A DNA stretch of 64,000 nt from DASYKT01 sp963718105 (lineage in GTDB: Bacteria; Acidobacteriota; Blastocatellia; Pyrinomonadales; Pyrinomonadaceae), in the NCBI GenBank assembly GCA_963718105.1, contig OY970352.1, forward strand, positions 930,001-994,000. The letters are read 5' to 3'. Below are positions 39,184 to 47,935 of the stretch, piece after piece. Position 1 is the first letter of the stretch; every line of letters begins with the position of its first letter. Both the position numbers and the translations under genes were made by a program. The notes under the pieces were generated by a model, which saw only the letters and a list, made by a program, of their open reading frames with translations, did not search any database and was not told the DNA's origin.

Positions 39184-41805
39184 ATGAAGAGGCTGTATGC
39201 TCTTGTTTTTATTTTAATAACTTCTTCGCTATTTTTCGCACAAACTCCTGCGCCGAGTCCCTCGGCAACACCACAGACATCGGTCACCAGCGTAGCCGCC
39301 GGAACCGGCGCGCCCAGGGATTATCTGCGCGATCTGCCGGAAGCCAAAAAACGTCCGGTCAAGATCCCGAAACTTACGGCCATCCCGACCATCGACGGCC
39401 TGGTAAACGAGGACGTCTGGAAAGAAGCCGCGGTTTTTGATGATTTTATTCAGACCGGCCCGGGCAACAACATCGCCCCGTCAAAACCCACCGAAGCATT
39501 TATCGGTTACGACGAAAAACATCTCTACATCGCCTTTAAATGCTATGACGAAAAAGACAAGATCCGCGCGACGGTAGCAAACCGCGATAGCGTTTTCGGC
39601 GAAGACAACGTCCGCGTCTGGCTCGATACCTACAACGATCAGCGCCGCGCCTATGTGATCGGATTCAACCCGCTGGGCATTCAGCAGGATGGTATTTTTA
39701 CCGAAGGCCAGGGCGCCGATTTTTCGGTCGATATCGTAATGGAATCCAAAGGCGCGATCCAGGACTGGGGCTGGTCGGTGGAAATAAAGATACCCTTTAA
39801 GTCGCTGCGCTACGCGGCCGGCAAAGGCAAATTGTGGGGGATCAATCTGGCCCGCAATATCGACCGCTTTAACGACGAATTCGATCAGTGGCTGCCGGAC
39901 GACCGCAACATCTCCGGGTTTCTCGTCAAGCACGGAAAGCTTACGGGCCTTGACGAGATCAAAGCCGAGAGAACTCTCGAGATCGTACCCAGCATCACGG
40001 TTTCCGAAACCGGAAAACGCAAAACGTCCATCACCAACGGCTCATTCGACCCGATCTTTTTTCCCATCGGCGTCCAGGACCCGGGCAGGTTTGTGAACGA
40101 CCCGGTCAAACAGGACCTGGGTGTGACCCTTAAATACACGATCACGCCTAATATTACGCTGGACGCCGCGATCAATCCCGATTTTGCCGAGATCGAGGCA
40201 GACGCGCCGGTCGTTACGGCGAATCAGCGCTTTCCGATATTTTTCCAGGAAAAGCGGCCGTTTTTTCTCGAAGGACAAGATATCTTTAATTCCCCGCTGA
40301 CGCCTTTTTATTCGCGCACGATCGTCGATCCCGATCTCGCCGCCAAGATAACCGGCAAGATCGGTAAAACCACGTTTGGATTTCTGGGCGCTTCAGATAA
40401 AGCCCCCGGTAATTTTTCCGAAGATGAGCGTGGTGAATTTAATGCCTGTGTGAACGCGCACAATCTCGATCCCGATAACGTGCGGTGCGGGCTGGCCGAA
40501 TTTTTGGACAAGAACGCTTATTTTGGCATCCTCAGGGTAAAGCGCGACGTCGGCAAACAAAATAACATCGGATTTTTCGGGACCGCCCGCGTCTTTCCGC
40601 GCAGCCGCAATTTTGTCGGAGGCATCGACGGAAAATTCTATCTCGATACCAAGACGATAATGGGTTTTCAGGCGCTGGGAACTCACTCGCGCAAGAACTT
40701 TTATAACCCCGATCTCAACCGGGGTGAATACCGCACCGGCAACGGCCTGGGCTATACCTGGAATCTGGATTACACGACCGATAGCCACGGCTGGTACGCG
40801 GAAGTTACCGGCCGCACAAAAGATTATCGCGCCGATTCCGGATTTACCCAGCAGGTTAATACCAATTCCGCTTTCTTTATCAATCGCGTCAGCACCAAAT
40901 CGAATGCAAAGGCGACGCTGATCCGCTTTGACTGGCGGCAATTCGTCCGTTACCGTTTCGATTTTAACGGCCGCGAACAGTACTGGCTGGCGGGTAACGG
41001 CTTTTCCGCGCAGGTAAAAGGCAATCTCTTTATCAGCGGAGAGGGCGGCCTGCAGCATGAAAATCTTTATGAGGATGAATTCGGCAGAAGACGCGCTACG
41101 CCAAACGGGCCGGGCGGTTTTACCGGCGCTCCGATGCGCTCGTCATATCAGCCTTACTTCAGCGTCAATGTCAGCAAGAACGTAAGTAAAAAATTATTCC
41201 TCTATGGATTTGTCGGATCTATCTGGGGCGCGCACGACTATGATTTTGGCGCAGGCAACCGCTTTCCGCGGGCCAGTGTGGCTTTTGATAATTATCTGAA
41301 TAGCCCGCTCTACCTGTCCTACATTGACCAGTTGTTTCTGCATCAGGCCGATCCGGTGAATAACCCGCTGCCGAATTTCTTTCCCAATCCGCCGGCGCTC
41401 GATCCGGGCAGCGGATACCAGTTTGACCTCAACGCGGGTTTTGAATATAAGCCGATCGATCCGCTGCGTATTTCACTCGATTACACGAAGAGCAGCCTGA
41501 AGCGCAGCGATACCGGCAAATACGCGTTCGATACGAACATCTTTACGCTTCGATCGACCTACCAGTTCACGCGGTTCACCTATGTCCGCGCGCGCTGGGA
41601 TTACGACACGCTTAATTCACACGCGTCGGGCCAATTCCTCTTCGGCTGGAACCCGAACCCCGGCACGGCGTTCTACGTGGGCTATAACGACGATTTCAAC
41701 TACAACGGCTTTAGCCCGTTCACCAGCCAGTTGGAACCGCGTTTTGAACGCAATAGCCGGACGTTCTTTATCCGGGCGTCGTATTTGTTCAGAAAGAGCT
41801 TCTAA
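39184..41805 (+). CDS. DUF5916 outer-membrane protein with CBM9-like domain
   Basis: 873 residues. Signal peptide 1-19 (ends FFAQ), then a Pro/Ser/Thr-rich linker. Residues about 55-245 resemble a family-9 carbohydrate-binding sandwich: IDGLVNEDVWKEAAVFDDFIQ, TEAFIGYDEKHLYIAFKCYD, DNVRVWLDTYNDQRRAY, GWSVEIKIPFKSLRY. The remaining 620 residues are amphipathic beta strands (PIFFQEKRPFFLEGQDIF is typical of DUF5916) ending RASYLFRKSF, with the terminal Phe recognised by the BAM complex. So it is an outer-membrane barrel with a sugar- or peptide-binding periplasmic head. Substrate unknown. Confidence 0.88.
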   Translation: MKRLYALVFILITSSLFFAQTPAPSPSATPQTSVTSVAAGTGAPRDYLRDLPEAKKRPVKIPKLTAIPTIDGLVNEDVWKEAAVFDDFIQTGPGNNIAPSKPTEAFIGYDEKHLYIAFKCYDEKDKIRATVANRDSVFGEDNVRVWLDTYNDQRRAYVIGFNPLGIQQDGIFTEGQGADFSVDIVMESKGAIQDWGWSVEIKIPFKSLRYAAGKGKLWGINLARNIDRFNDEFDQWLPDDRNISGFLVKHGKLTGLDEIKAERTLEIVPSITVSETGKRKTSITNGSFDPIFFPIGVQDPGRFVNDPVKQDLGVTLKYTITPNITLDAAINPDFAEIEADAPVVTANQRFPIFFQEKRPFFLEGQDIFNSPLTPFYSRTIVDPDLAAKITGKIGKTTFGFLGASDKAPGNFSEDERGEFNACVNAHNLDPDNVRCGLAEFLDKNAYFGILRVKRDVGKQNNIGFFGTARVFPRSRNFVGGIDGKFYLDTKTIMGFQALGTHSRKNFYNPDLNRGEYRTGNGLGYTWNLDYTTDSHGWYAEVTGRTKDYRADSGFTQQVNTNSAFFINRVSTKSNAKATLIRFDWRQFVRYRFDFNGREQYWLAGNGFSAQVKGNLFISGEGGLQHENLYEDEFGRRRATPNGPGGFTGAPMRSSYQPYFSVNVSKNVSKKLFLYGFVGSIWGAHDYDFGAGNRFPRASVAFDNYLNSPLYLSYIDQLFLHQADPVNNPLPNFFPNPPALDPGSGYQFDLNAGFEYKPIDPLRISLDYTKSSLKRSDTGKYAFDTNIFTLRSTYQFTRFTYVRARWDYDTLNSHASGQFLFGWNPNPGTAFYVGYNDDFNYNGFSPFTSQLEPRFERNSRTFFIRASYLFRKSF

Positions 41806-42152
41806 GCTGGGAGCGCGGACGGCTCGTCCGCAATGTTTGTCGCAGACAAACATAAGTCCTAAAAGAATATTGCCGCAAAAGGGCACAAGAAACGCAAAGT
41901 AAAATTTTCTTATTTTTTGCGACTTTTGTGCTTTTTCGCGGCTATTTTTTTGTCGCGGCTTAGCGCGTACCGCGCTCTGCGGACGAGCCGTCCGCGCTCC
42001 CAGTTTAAAAAAGCAAAAGTTCCGCAGATTCGATATGGGCTGCTAAGAACATATCGCTTCTACGGAACTTTCTGTTTTGAGTGGCTTACAACTACAAGAT
42101 CTTTTGCTCCGGGGAATCTAAGTCCGGAGCTTAAAAGTTTGTAATGCTCCAA
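41806..42152. repeat. 347-base gap with nested inverted repeats
   Basis: Outer arms 41807-41832 and 41978-42003 are perfectly complementary over 26 bases (CGGACG-GCT-CGTCCG core). Inside is an imperfect AT-rich hairpin around CAAAAGGGCACAAGAAACGC and its complement GCGACTTTTGTGCTTTTTCG. Then follow an imperfect hairpin AAAGTTCCGCAG...CTACGGAACTTT (42015-42072) and TTTTGCTCCGG...CCGGAGCTTAAAA (42102-42135). The last two are likely terminators of the convergent genes. No coding sequence. Confidence 0.82.
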
Positions 42153-43667
42153 CTACTCAAAAACTTTTTCAACCGAGGTCACCGTCACATTCGCCGGGCT
42201 TACATTTATTTTGTAATCCTGGATGATCTTATCCTCGTCAAGAATATTTTGCGGCGGCTGCGCGTTGTATTTGATCGGCGAAGTTTTACCCGCCAGGATG
42301 TCCCTGCGCAATCCTTCCGCGTCCTTGGTCACCATCGCCACCGTCATCGAATTTGAAGCCAGGTATTTTTTGATCACGCGATTAACATCCGCCAGGGTCA
42401 GCTTGGCCAGGGCGGTTTTCATGAACGTGTTGTAATCCGCCATGCCGTAATATTTGCTGTCCAGCGCATAACCCAATTCGTCGCTCTGAGTCTGCGTCAG
42501 AATGTTGACGTACTTGATCAAGAAGTTTTTCGTGTTTTCAAAATTTTCCCGCGACAGGCCGTTTTTCACCAGCATGTCGTATTCAAAGAGCGCGGCGCGT
42601 AAAGTAAAATGCCCGTTTTTCGGTTCCACCGGCCTGATCCAGATTTGAAATATCTGCTGCTGCCGCGCGAGATTCGGGTTCGGTTCGAACTGGAACATTC
42701 CTCGCGGAAAATATTCGATATAGGCATAGTCGCCGTAATTCAGCCCGCGTTTTTCGCGTATCTTCTGATACAGGTAGCTGCTGGACGAACGATGCTGCCC
42801 GAAATAAGATGCGACCAGGGCCAGCGCCGCGTGATCCAGGCTTTTGCGGTTTGCCGCAATGGGAAACCCTAGTGAGATCGCGGTAGACTGTGTTTCGCGC
42901 TGCACGATATCGATCTTCATTCCCGGGGTGGTCTTCGGAGCAGGGATCGCCCGTACCACTTTTTTCCCGGCCGGAAGCCGCCCGAAATCGGCATACATTT
43001 CTTTGGAAAACTTGGTCGAGAAATTTCCCGAAAGGCCGAGTACTACATTCGCCTGGGTATAGGTTTTGGCGTAAAAAGCTTTGACATCGGCGATGGTCAG
43101 TTTTTCCAGCGAACTGATCTTGCCGGTGTTGTTAGATTCATACGGATGGCCGGCGTAGATCAGATTGTAGAGACGCTCTTTGCCCAGCTCTTCATCATTG
43201 TTGTTGCGAAGGGTAACTTTCAGATAGTTGACGGCGTCATCTTTCAAGCGCTTGAAATCTTCGTCGCGAAAACCCGGCTCAAACATCATCTCGCGGACCA
43301 GCGCGTAATATTTATCGAGATTATCCACATGGGTCGTGCCGACAAAAGTAGTCATTTCCTTGTCGGTCTGCGCGCCGAAACCGGTCGCCATCGGGTAAAA
43401 GGCTTCCACGATCTCGTCGTAGGTATGTTTTTTTGTTCCGCCGCCGGCGATCATCGCCGCGGTCAGCGCCGCCACGCCCTCTTTTCCTTTCGGATCGTCG
43501 ATAGAGCCGGTCAGGAATTGAATGCGGAACGATACCAGCGGTGATTTGCTGGGTTTAAAAACAGTAGCCAGCGGAAGCGGTTTTTTCTCCATAGCGGAAA
43601 CGGGACTCAATACAGTTAATGCATAGATCGATACCAACAGCAGGGCGACGATACTTTTAAGTTTCAT
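42153..43667 (-). CDS. M16-family peptidase subunit lacking the zinc motif
   Basis: 504 residues with signal peptide 1-25 (ends VSAME). Two M16-like halves are visible (KSPLVSFRIQFLTGSIDDPKGKEG; DIVQRETQSTAISLGFP), but the HxxEH zinc motif is absent; the equivalent position reads GKEGVAALTAAMI. The YxYxxIREKRGLNYG-like stretch (LYQKIREKRGLNYGDYAY) for substrate binding is kept. It starts one base inside the stop of the active M16 gene (TAATG). This active/inactive pairing mirrors mitochondrial processing peptidase and bacterial two-subunit M16B proteases. Periplasmic. Confidence 0.9.
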   Translation of the reverse strand: MKLKSIVALLLVSIYALTVLSPVSAMEKKPLPLATVFKPSKSPLVSFRIQFLTGSIDDPKGKEGVAALTAAMIAGGGTKKHTYDEIVEAFYPMATGFGAQTDKEMTTFVGTTHVDNLDKYYALVREMMFEPGFRDEDFKRLKDDAVNYLKVTLRNNNDEELGKERLYNLIYAGHPYESNNTGKISSLEKLTIADVKAFYAKTYTQANVVLGLSGNFSTKFSKEMYADFGRLPAGKKVVRAIPAPKTTPGMKIDIVQRETQSTAISLGFPIAANRKSLDHAALALVASYFGQHRSSSSYLYQKIREKRGLNYGDYAYIEYFPRGMFQFEPNPNLARQQQIFQIWIRPVEPKNGHFTLRAALFEYDMLVKNGLSRENFENTKNFLIKYVNILTQTQSDELGYALDSKYYGMADYNTFMKTALAKLTLADVNRVIKKYLASNSMTVAMVTKDAEGLRRDILAGKTSPIKYNAQPPQNILDEDKIIQDYKINVSPANVTVTSVEKVFE

Positions 43668-45016
43668 TATTCGCCACCTCCCTGTTTTTTGTAGGACAAG
43701 GTAACGATCGTTTGATTTTTATCGCTAAAATACTGCTGCGCATAATGCCGGATATCTTCCGGCGTCAGGCTTTCGATCACATCGTAAAGTTTGTTGATCG
43801 TCTCAGGCGTGCGCTTAAAGGCGACAAAAGGCGCGATCGCACCGGCAATGGCATCATTGCTGTTCATGGCCATCGCAAAGCCGTAGCGCAGGCGTGAACG
43901 CGTCGCATCGAGCTTCTGCTGGGGTATCAATTCGGTTGTATAGCGTTTGTAGGTCTTAATGATCTCGTCCCGGACGTAATCGACGTCCTTTTCCTCTTTT
44001 ACGCGCGAAAGCACGGCGAAAAGCTCTCCATCGACATGGTCTTCGGCCTCGCCGCCGACAAAATCGACCTTTTGCTCTTCCAGCACCAGCTTTTGGTAAA
44101 TATCTGAATTTTCGCCAAAGGCGATGATCGACAGCAGGTCCAGCGCGGCCTTATCTTTGGCGGAGTCGGAGTAACTCGGCGAGCGATAGGCTACAGCCAG
44201 GAGCGGAAGTGTCGGCGACGCCCAATCGATATGCTCTTTCCGGGCTTTTTCCTGATCCGGCTCGCGCGCGATCTGCGCGACATAATCGCCGCGTTTCCAA
44301 TCGCCGTAGTATTTTTTGACCATTGCCAGTACGTCAGCCTGTTTGACCTGGCCGACCACGATGAGCGTGGAATATTCCGGGCGATAAAAACGATTGTAAA
44401 ACTCCCAGCTATAAGCAAACTGGTTAGGGAAGTCGCGGATATCTTCGACGTATCCCAGCGTGGTATGTGAATAAGTGTGCTTCTTATAAGCGGTTTCGCG
44501 CATTACCTCATAAAGCTTGGTAAAGGGGCTGGAAATATTCTTGTTGTATTCGCCCAGCACGGCGCCGGCTTCGGTCTTGAATTGTTCTTCCGTGTATTTC
44601 AGGTGCTGGAAGCGGTCGGCATCGAGCTTGATGATCTCTTCCAGGTCTTCCTTGGCAAAGGTGGCGTGATACACGGTGCGGTCGTCGCTGGTGTAGGCAT
44701 TGCTCGAAGCGCCGGCCTTTTGCATGATCTTGTCGAACATCCCCGCCGGGTAGTTTTCGCTGCCGCGAAACATAAGGTGTTCAAAGAAATGCGCATAGCC
44801 GCTTTTTCCTTTTTCCACCTCATTGCGCGAGCCGGCCTGCACGACCGTGTAAACCGAAACCAGATTCGGATAATCCGTCGGAATAACGATGAGCCGCAGC
44901 CCGTTAGGCAGGTCATCTATTGTGTAATTGTAAGGAAAAACCTTGCGGGATTGGGCCTGCGCAGTGATCCCTAGACCTATCACAGCCAGCACCGACACCA
45001 ACAATATGAGCTTCAT
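43667..45016 (-). CDS. M16-family zinc metallopeptidase, catalytic subunit
   Basis: 449 residues from the ATG complementing 45014-45016, which follows AGAGG; an upstream ATG at 45091 would bury the signal peptide. Signal peptide 1-21 (ends AQAQ). Inverted zinc motif His76-Phe-Phe-Glu79-His80 with the third ligand Glu156 in LGEYNKN, exactly the usual 76-residue spacing. RTVYHATF and LIVVGQV are also typical. It degrades peptides in the periplasm, probably as a heterodimer with the inactive subunit encoded next. The pair forms an operon with a one-base overlap. Confidence 0.93.
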   Translation of the reverse strand: MKLILLVSVLAVIGLGITAQAQSRKVFPYNYTIDDLPNGLRLIVIPTDYPNLVSVYTVVQAGSRNEVEKGKSGYAHFFEHLMFRGSENYPAGMFDKIMQKAGASSNAYTSDDRTVYHATFAKEDLEEIIKLDADRFQHLKYTEEQFKTEAGAVLGEYNKNISSPFTKLYEVMRETAYKKHTYSHTTLGYVEDIRDFPNQFAYSWEFYNRFYRPEYSTLIVVGQVKQADVLAMVKKYYGDWKRGDYVAQIAREPDQEKARKEHIDWASPTLPLLAVAYRSPSYSDSAKDKAALDLLSIIAFGENSDIYQKLVLEEQKVDFVGGEAEDHVDGELFAVLSRVKEEKDVDYVRDEIIKTYKRYTTELIPQQKLDATRSRLRYGFAMAMNSNDAIAGAIAPFVAFKRTPETINKLYDVIESLTPEDIRHYAQQYFSDKNQTIVTLSYKKQGGGE

Positions 45017-45359
45017 TCTCAACCTCTGCAAAACAAGTTTACTGAAAAACACCGATTGGAAGATTCTAGCGGAAAACCCGAATTTGTCCAAAATATAGGT
45101 CGAAACAGGATGAGTTTTTATTCAAATGCTTTACTTTTTTATACAAAATATAGTATGCCCGCGAACGACGACCACAAGGCTTTTCCTATAACCCGCATTA
45201 TTGCAATAGATAAGAAAAAATGAAAAAAATATTTCCGAATAGATTTCCACAGAAAAGTTTAGCATGTGCATAATTACTCTTGTTTTTCTTTAAGTTTTCC
45301 TGTATAAACTTACCAACAAAGCCGTTTATCGGCACGTTCTTTAATAAATTGGAGGAGAT
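45017..45359. other. Divergent 343-base promoter region
   Basis: AT-rich and free of coding sequence. It should contain the promoter for the M16 operon (left) and a good promoter for the glycine-zipper protein (right, 45280-45308). No palindromic repeat of the window's families is present here, unlike in most other gaps of this length. Confidence 0.6.
45280..45308 (+). promoter_or_regulatory. Sigma-70-like promoter with extended minus-10
   Basis: TTGTTT (45280-45285), 17-base spacer, TATAAA (45303-45308), with TG directly before the minus-10. The ATG at 45360 follows 51 bases later after GGAGGAGAT. Confidence 0.5.
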
Positions 45360-46451
45360 ATGAAGCTTATCCGTAGCTCTTTAGCTATAGTTTTGAATGT
45401 AACTCTCGTATCCGCAACTTTCCTTGGTTTCGCAATTCAGAGCGCTCCCGCTCAAGATTCCAGAATCGCTTTACAGCGTGGCTATCGCACAGGTTATTCC
45501 GACGGCTATATGGCCGGTTATCGCGATGTCACTCAAAATTTAGAACGAAATATTCAAACACATAATGAATACAGCAAGGCCGACCGCGCCTTTTCCAAGT
45601 CGTATGGAACGCTGGAAGATTACCGCGACGGTTATCAGCAGGGCTTTGAAAGCGGCTATAACACAGGTTTTGAAAAACGCGATTTTGATTCGACCCTTCC
45701 GGTAGAGATCAAAAAACGCGGCACCACTACGCCGGCCATAACAGGCCCGGTGCTCAACAACAACTCGACGGCGACCGCTGCTCCGACCGAAAACACAAAC
45801 ACCACGGCAGTCAATACGGAGAATACGTCGCCGTCAGTCCAAACCCAAAATACTGCGCCAACTGCCGATGCCCTAGTCCAGGCGCCGATCCCGGCAATGC
45901 TGAACGGCCAGATCATCATCATCCCGAAAGATACCGAGTTGATCGTGGAACTGATGGGGCCTGTTACGACCAGCGAAAACAGGGCGGGCGATAAATTCCA
46001 GGCAAAAGTGGTTTCACCTTACGAGCTCAGCGGCGCGATCATTGACGGCCGTGTGGACAAGGTCACCAAGCCGGGCCGCATCAAAAAACGCGCTGAACTG
46101 CAACTGACTTTTGACCAGATTCATTTAAATAACGAGCGTTGGTCTAATTTAAATGCGCTTTTAACCGAGGTTTTGCCGGTTAAAGGCGACAACGTCAAGA
46201 AAGTCGATAACGAAGGCGCGGCGCTAGGCAAGAGCAGTATCAAGCCCGATGCGGCCAAGGTCGGCGCTGCGACCGGCACCGGATTAGTTATCGGAGCGAT
46301 AGTTGCCGGGCCGGTAGGCGCCGGGGTCGGCGCTGCCATGGGCGCGGCTTTTGGCGTGGGCGCGGTCGTGGTCGAACGCGGCAAGCATATCAAGCTTACC
46401 CAGGGACAGCAGCTTCGTGTGAGAACGGTTTACGAGACGCAGATACGATAA
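45360..46451 (+). CDS. Secreted glycine-zipper protein
   Basis: 363 residues. Signal peptide 1-31 (ends SAPAQ). Residues 36-105 have repeated Tyr/Gly motifs (RGYRTGYSDGYMAGYRD, YRDGYQQGFESGYNTGFE). A Thr/Asn-rich linker covers about 120-175. Residues 185-285 form a beta-rich domain (IIIPKDTELIVELMGPVTTSENRAGDKF). The C-terminal GTGLVIGAIVAGPVGAGVGAAMGAAFGVGAVVV, about 302-335, is a glycine zipper that could insert into or coat a membrane. The gene has its own promoter and a strong ribosome site, and a terminator follows. Function unknown, envelope-associated. Confidence 0.78.
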   Translation: MKLIRSSLAIVLNVTLVSATFLGFAIQSAPAQDSRIALQRGYRTGYSDGYMAGYRDVTQNLERNIQTHNEYSKADRAFSKSYGTLEDYRDGYQQGFESGYNTGFEKRDFDSTLPVEIKKRGTTTPAITGPVLNNNSTATAAPTENTNTTAVNTENTSPSVQTQNTAPTADALVQAPIPAMLNGQIIIIPKDTELIVELMGPVTTSENRAGDKFQAKVVSPYELSGAIIDGRVDKVTKPGRIKKRAELQLTFDQIHLNNERWSNLNALLTEVLPVKGDNVKKVDNEGAALGKSSIKPDAAKVGAATGTGLVIGAIVAGPVGAGVGAAMGAAFGVGAVVVERGKHIKLTQGQQLRVRTVYETQIR

Positions 46452-46492
46452 TCACTTTCCTTCCTCCTTAACCGTCCGCTTGGACACAGACT

Positions 46493-46543
46493 ATCCACGA
46501 ACTGAAGCATGAAGTTTTGCCGCAGTTCGTGGATAACTTTTTT
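46493..46543 (+). terminator. Intrinsic terminator of the glycine-zipper gene
   Basis: ATCCACGAACTG (46493-46504) pairs exactly with CAGTTCGTGGAT (46523-46534), then AAC and six T. It is 42 bases past the stop. Confidence 0.85.
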
Positions 46544-46570
46544 CAAGCTGATTTCAAGCTGATTTGCGAT

Positions 46571-46731
46571 GAGGTCAGAACCCGAAGCGGTAGCGAGGGG
46601 TTTCTTTTAGTGATTAGTTATTAACGGCTAGTGATCAACGGACTCTTTTTGCCATCTCTTAAATTATTCATTGATCATTCACAATTTAAGCATTACTGAA
46701 ACCCCTCGCTACCGCTTCGGGTTCTGACCTC
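46571..46731. repeat. 34-bp perfect inverted repeat, GAGGTCAGAACCC ends
   Basis: Left arm 46571-46604 and right arm 46698-46731 are exact complements: GAGGTCAGAACCCGAAGCGG then TAGCGAGGGGTTTC. The inner 93 bases are AT-rich with partial complements (TAGTGATTAGTTATTAACGG; TTCATTGATCATTCA). End sequence shared with the 35330 element. No gene inside. Confidence 0.95.
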
Positions 46732-46844
46732 ATTCTCTGCTTGCTATCTTCAAATAGGCGGGCAAACGTTGATTATCTCGAATCTCTTAACGACTAAATT
46801 TCCCGGCTGAGTTATGCTTTCAGGTGGCCTGAGACAGGTGGCCT

Positions 46845-46896
46845 GAGATCGGAAGAGCTTCAGGTACCTGAATTTCCGATCTCAAAGTTCTTTTTT
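46845..46896 (+). terminator. Nested hairpin followed by T-run
   Basis: GAGATCGGAA (46845-46854) pairs with TTCCGATCTC (46874-46883), and the internal TTCAGGTACCTGAA is itself a perfect palindrome. AAAGTTC then six T follow. It has terminator form, although the nearest upstream gene already has one at 46493. Confidence 0.55.
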
Positions 46897-47047
46897 AATT
46901 TAGTCTGCGGTTTTGTGAGTTTTACGGGATTTCTGTTCCAAAAGTGTTCCAGTGTTCCATTCGGACACGCCCGGAACATGGAACACTTCCGTCTCCGGCC
47001 GCGGTTGAATTCAAAACTGAAAACTCAAAATTGAGAATTCAATATAG

Positions 47048-47836
47048 ATGCTTATCACTTTATTAACCGATTTCGGCACTAAAGACTCTTTTGTCGGCGC
47101 GATGAAGGGCGTGATCCTTTCGCTCGACCCGGCTGCGCAGATCGTCGATATCACGCACGAGATCGCGGCTCAGGATACCAGCGCCGCCGGATTCAACCTT
47201 TTTGCCTGCTACCGGGATTTTCCGCGGGGGACCATTCATCTGAGCGTGGTCGATCCGGGAGTGGGATCCGACCGCCGGGCCATCCTCGCGGTCACTGACG
47301 ACTATTACTTTATCGCGCCGGACAACGGCCTGTTGAGCTATATCTATGCGGCGGAGCCGGAGATCAAGGTTTTTGAACTGAACAAAGACCGCTTTTTCCG
47401 TACACCCGTCAGCCGGACCTTTCACGGGCGGGATGTCTTTGCGCCGGTTGCCGGGTGGCTGTCAAAAGGTGCCCTTCCTGAAGAAATGGGCGATGAGATC
47501 ACCGATTTTGTGCGTTTTGAGATCCCTAACCCGGTTCAAATAACCGAAAACAAGTGGCAGGGCGAGATCGTATATATAGACAGGTTTGGTAATTGTATTA
47601 CCAATCTCGACAAACAACTTTTACCGGAAAGTTTTCATCTTGAGATTAATGGAAGAAAGATAAGCAGGTTGCAGAAGTTTTATGCGGAGGCAGAAGGGGC
47701 GGAAGGGAATGAGCTGTTTATGATATTCGGAAGCACCGGGTCGCTGGAAATATCGGCTTTTAAGGATTCCGCGGCAAATATATTGAATGTCGGGACAGGA
47801 GAGAAAGTTTTAGCGCGTTTTTTAAGGTTTTCGTAA
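47048..47836 (+). CDS. SAM hydrolase (adenosine-forming), DUF62/fluorinase-like family
   Basis: 262 residues, usual length. Family members use water or hydroxide to split S-adenosylmethionine into adenosine and methionine. Asp69, Arg76 and His126 (VVDPGVGSDRR; TFHGRDVF) match the Asp-Arg-His triad of the hydrolases; N-terminal LLTDFGTKDSFVGAMKGV and IDRFGNCITN bind SAM. The insertion loop that defines the true fluorinase is absent as far as I can judge. No signal peptide. It stands alone, 99 bases ahead of citrate synthase in the same direction. Confidence 0.92.
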   Translation: MLITLLTDFGTKDSFVGAMKGVILSLDPAAQIVDITHEIAAQDTSAAGFNLFACYRDFPRGTIHLSVVDPGVGSDRRAILAVTDDYYFIAPDNGLLSYIYAAEPEIKVFELNKDRFFRTPVSRTFHGRDVFAPVAGWLSKGALPEEMGDEITDFVRFEIPNPVQITENKWQGEIVYIDRFGNCITNLDKQLLPESFHLEINGRKISRLQKFYAEAEGAEGNELFMIFGSTGSLEISAFKDSAANILNVGTGEKVLARFLRFS

Positions 47837-47935
47837 TATAATGTGCTTAAAATCAAGCATTAACTTGTCACTTAAAAAACCTTTTGATATTTTTAAATAT
47901 TGGTCTAATAAATAGTTATTTGAGGAACATCAACA

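Larger units (their letters stand above)
46452..47047. repeat. 596-base gap packed with terminators and inverted repeats
   Basis: From left: terminator 46493-46543; an 11-base tandem TTTCAAGCTGA twice (46541-46562); a perfect 34-bp inverted repeat 46571-46604/46698-46731; a 14-base exact tandem CAGGTGGCCTGAGA at 46821-46848; a nested hairpin 46845-46883; and AAGTGTTCCAGTGTTCC with its near-complement GGAACATGGAACACTT at 46936-46988. No coding sequence is visible. Confidence 0.8.

Noticed and set aside
47048..47836. A true fluorinase or chlorinase
   Set aside because: The length and Asp-Arg-His triad fit the SAM-hydrolysing branch; I see no halide-site insertion loop and no halometabolite genes.
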